In this document: one piece after another, positions 5,116-7,182 of the stretch | How the letters are laid out: every line of letters starts with the position of its first letter | How positions within the stretch are numbered: position 1 is the first letter of the stretch | Assembly (NCBI GenBank): GCA_020434085.1 | Contig: JAGRBM010000042.1 | Span: 1-7,182 of the forward strand | Direction: 5' to 3' | Source: Chrysiogenia bacterium | Lineage (GTDB): Bacteria > JAGRBM01 | Length of the DNA: 7,182 nucleotides | Translations under genes and position numbers: made by a program | The notes under the pieces: generated by a model | What the model was told of the DNA's origin: nothing | Seen by the model: the letters and a program-made list of their open reading frames with translations, nothing else | Database searches by the model: none

Positions 5116-5826
5116 ATGAACGGCGAAGCGCTCGGCTGGAGCTGGCTCGGCAGGGTCCCCTACGGGGATGGCCTCGCGCTGCAGCAGAAGCTTGCCGCCG
5201 AGCGCGAACGGGGCGAGGGACGCGACACGCTGCTGCTTCTCGAACACGATCGCATCTACACCGCCGGGCGGCGCACCGCGCCCGAGGAAATTCTCTGGAA
5301 TCAGCACGAGCGTACCGCGCGCGGCATCGAGCTCATCAAGACCGACCGCGGCGGCAAGGTGACCTACCACGGTCCCGGACAGCTCGTGGGCTATCCCATC
5401 GTGGACATTCGCGGGCGCGAGATCGGCGTGCGCGCCTGGGTGGAACTCATCGAGCGCGCAATCATCGACGTGCTCGAACCGCTCGGCATTCCCGGCCAGA
5501 TCGAATGCAACGAGCCGGGCGTGTGGCTTGGCAAGGCGAAGATCGCGGCCATCGGCATTCACGTGAGCCGCGGGGTCTCGCGCCACGGCTTCGCGCTCAA
5601 CGTCGCGCCCAACCTGGGCGACTACAAGGGGATCGTGGCCTGCGGCCTGCACGGGCGCACGGTGACGAGCGTTGCCGACCAACTGGGCGATGCGCCTGAC
5701 GTGCGCACCATGGGGGAGTGCGTGGCCCGGTCCATGGCCGCGCGACTGAATCTGGGCGAGGAAGAAATTCCCGCAAGCGAACTTGGAGCCGGCGCGGGCG
5801 TTTCCGTGCTCGGCGGGGTAAACTGA
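5116..5826 (+). CDS. lipB: Octanoyl-[acyl-carrier-protein]:protein octanoyltransferase
   Basis: LipB moves the octanoyl group from acyl carrier protein to a lysine of lipoyl domains (pyruvate and 2-oxoglutarate dehydrogenases, GcvH). This is the first step of lipoate synthesis, and LipA then inserts sulfur. The protein has 236 residues, a little longer than the roughly 213-residue E. coli enzyme. The signature RGGKVTYHGPGQ (78-89) is complete. The catalytic lysine is Lys142 in KIAAIG, and HGFALNV (157-163) follows. The catalytic cysteine is Cys176 in ACGLHG. The last 20 or so residues are Ala/Gly-rich and probably not part of the fold. The ATG is one base after the preceding stop and is preceded by GAGGG about 9 bases away, so it is translated with the acidic protein's message. 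No lipA follows within the window. Confidence 0.96.
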   Translation: MNGEALGWSWLGRVPYGDGLALQQKLAAERERGEGRDTLLLLEHDRIYTAGRRTAPEEILWNQHERTARGIELIKTDRGGKVTYHGPGQLVGYPIVDIRGREIGVRAWVELIERAIIDVLEPLGIPGQIECNEPGVWLGKAKIAAIGIHVSRGVSRHGFALNVAPNLGDYKGIVACGLHGRTVTSVADQLGDAPDVRTMGECVARSMAARLNLGEEEIPASELGAGAGVSVLGGVN

Positions 5827-5851
5827 CACAGACCACAACAGGTCAAAGCAT

Positions 5852-5856
5852 GGAGG
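5852..5856 (+). promoter_or_regulatory. Ribosome binding site of the flavoprotein gene
   Basis: GGAGG lies 10 bases before the ATG at 5867, in the 40-base gap after lipB. It fixes the start of the last gene. Confidence 0.65.
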
Positions 5857-5866
5857 CGACAGGGCG

Positions 5867-7141
5867 ATGTCGTTGGAGCGAAATCTCGAAAAAAGCGTGC
5901 TGATTGTTGGAGCGGGTCCCTCGGGCTCGGCAGCGGGGGCCATGCTGGCCAAGGCGGGCATCGACGTGCAGATCGTCGACAAGACCGACTTTCCGCGCGA
6001 CAAGATCTGCGGAGACGGCATCAGTCCGCTCTCGCTCGAATGCCTGCGCGAGCTGGGCATCGATCTGGGTGAGCTTGACCGCAAGTACGACCGCCAGACT
6101 TTCGTGGGCCTGGTATCCCCGGGCGGCAAGCGCTGGCGGGCCAAATACGAGGGCTCGCCCGACGACCCCAATTCTCTGGACTACGGCCACGTCATCCCGC
6201 GCATGGACTTCGACAAGATGATCCTCGATCACGCGGTAAAAGCCGGTGCGCGCTTCGCGCCGGGCTGGAGCTTCGAGTCCCTCGAAGTCGAGCGCGAGTT
6301 CGTAAAATCCGTGACGCTCAAGAACGCAGACGGCGAGCGTGTCGTGGTGAAACCGAAGATCCTGCTCTGCGCCGATGGCGAGCACTCGCTGATGCGCAAG
6401 GCGCTCACCGGCGGCGAAAAACGCGAGCACGTGACGCTTGCCGTGCGCGGCCACGTCGACGGGCTCAAGAACCTGGGACAGGACATGGAGTTCCACTTCA
6501 CAAAGGAAGTGGCACCGGGTTACGGCTGGATCTTCCCCGAGGGAGCAAAGGACCGCGCCAATATCGGTGTCTACATCCACACGAGCACGCTCAAGAAGAG
6601 CGGCATCTCCATGAAGGAACACTACGCCCGCTTCCTCGAGCGCACCGGCGGACCGGGGCAGATTCTCGAGGGCGCCAACCCCTGCGGCCCGGTGCAGGGC
6701 TATCCCATCACCTACTACGATCCGGCGCGCCGCGTGCATTTCGGCAACGCGCTGTTGCTGGGCGATGCGGCGGGCCTTGCCGATCCGCTCACGGGCGAGG
6801 GGATCTTCGAGGCCCTCTACTCCGGCCTTGCCGCGGCGCATGCGGCGCAGGAATGCCTGGCGGCCGGGGAGCAGGGTTCACTGGCCAGCTACATGGGCTC
6901 GCTGGCCCGCATGTACCTGCCGCTTCGCCGCCGCGGATTCTTCATCATGACGTTGCTCGACAAGATGCCCTATCTTGCCGACTGGATCTTCACTCGCTGC
7001 GCCGCCGACCCCAAGCTCTCCGAGCGCCTGTTCCTCGTCGTCACCGGCAACGGCAGCGCGTGGAACTTTTTCTCTCCCGCCGTGTGGGCGCGGATCTATT
7101 TCCCGTTCCTGTATCCAAGGGCGAAAGAACTGCCTGCGTGA
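5867..7141 (+). CDS. FAD-dependent oxidoreductase, geranylgeranyl reductase family
   Basis: This 424-residue flavoprotein belongs to the geranylgeranyl reductase family, members of which reduce isoprenoid double bonds in chlorophyll side chains, archaeal lipids or quinones. An N-terminal Rossmann motif, VLIVGAGPSGSAAG (11-24), binds the ADP part of FAD, with the acidic strand end at Asp38. PRDKICGDGISP (43-54) is the hallmark motif after it. GYGWIFP (218-224) lies in the substrate-binding sheet. LLGDAAGLADPLTGEGI (297-313) is the second FAD motif, in the form typical of this family. The C-terminal part (about 345-420) is rich in aromatic and basic residues (LPLRRRGFF, YFPFLYPRAK) and may touch the membrane. 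No archaeal, chlorophyll or other isoprenoid pathway gene lies in the window, so the substrate is unknown. It lies 40 bases after lipB and is probably the last gene of the operon. Other FAD monooxygenase-like roles remain possible. Confidence 0.9.
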   Translation: MSLERNLEKSVLIVGAGPSGSAAGAMLAKAGIDVQIVDKTDFPRDKICGDGISPLSLECLRELGIDLGELDRKYDRQTFVGLVSPGGKRWRAKYEGSPDDPNSLDYGHVIPRMDFDKMILDHAVKAGARFAPGWSFESLEVEREFVKSVTLKNADGERVVVKPKILLCADGEHSLMRKALTGGEKREHVTLAVRGHVDGLKNLGQDMEFHFTKEVAPGYGWIFPEGAKDRANIGVYIHTSTLKKSGISMKEHYARFLERTGGPGQILEGANPCGPVQGYPITYYDPARRVHFGNALLLGDAAGLADPLTGEGIFEALYSGLAAAHAAQECLAAGEQGSLASYMGSLARMYLPLRRRGFFIMTLLDKMPYLADWIFTRCAADPKLSERLFLVVTGNGSAWNFFSPAVWARIYFPFLYPRAKELPA

Positions 7142-7147
7142 ACCAAC

Positions 7148-7170
7148 AGGGGCGGGTAGACCCCGCCCCT
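7148..7170. repeat. GC-rich hairpin after the last gene
   Basis: AGGGGCGGG (7148-7156) pairs perfectly with CCCGCCCCT (7162-7170) around a 5-base loop, 6 bases after the flavoprotein stop. No T-tract follows on either strand within the window, so it is not a standard intrinsic terminator. It could still mark the 3' end of the message or be a dispersed palindrome. Its core is nearly the same as that of the hairpin at 1947-1966. Confidence 0.55.
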
Positions 7171-7182
7171 ACGAATGCATTG

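Noticed and set aside
4912-6171. Minus-strand open frame of 419 codons opposite the acidic-protein gene, lipB and the flavoprotein start
   Set aside because: It spans three convincing plus-strand genes, has no recognisable motif, and is explained by high GC in third positions.
5843-6841. Minus-strand open frame of 332 codons opposite the flavoprotein
   Set aside because: It is antisense to clear FAD-binding motifs and shows no domain of its own.

Overview
The window is GC-rich, densely coding bacterial chromosome with housekeeping content. I see no phage, transposase, CRISPR or tRNA signal. The gene set suggests a Gram-negative-type, high-GC bacterium: lipB, a zinc-ribbon (four-cysteine) L28, a short glucose-6-phosphate isomerase, a hybrid histidine kinase and a geranylgeranyl-reductase-like flavoprotein. 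A deltaproteobacterial-type lineage is plausible, but the sequence alone does not settle it.

Layout. (1) Bases 1-1475, plus strand: the 3' part of a hybrid sensor histidine kinase whose start lies off the left edge. It has a linker helix, HisKA, HATPase and a C-terminal receiver domain with a degraded acidic pair. (2) Bases 1476-1630: an intergenic stretch with a long inverted repeat built from hexamers. (3) Bases 1631-1957, plus: a small thioredoxin-like [2Fe-2S] ferredoxin. It converges on pgi (minus strand, 1972-3417) with only 14 bases between the stop codons and a hairpin at the junction. (4) Bases 3418-3736: the divergent control region between pgi and rpmB, with a good promoter candidate and several inverted repeats. 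(5) rpmB (3737-3970) and a textbook intrinsic terminator (3995-4027). (6) Bases 4096-7141, plus: a tightly packed probable operon of four genes. These are a PAP2-like membrane protein, an unknown very acidic 131-residue protein (4-base GTGA overlap), lipB (1-base gap) and an FAD-dependent geranylgeranyl-reductase-family oxidoreductase (40-base gap). A GC-rich hairpin follows the last gene at the right edge.

How the genes fit together. The left half is a set of unrelated housekeeping and signalling genes. The four-gene cluster on the right is the most coherent unit. LipB makes octanoylated apoproteins for lipoate synthesis. The flavoprotein probably reduces isoprenoid double bonds, and the PAP2-like protein may act on a lipid phosphate. 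A shared lipid theme is possible but is inference. No lipA is present in the window.

I did not find a clear new biological system. The points most worth a second look are the acidic unknown protein in the lipB operon, the divergent PAP2-like protein, the altered receiver domain, and the regulatory inverted repeats around rpmB and in front of the four-gene operon.
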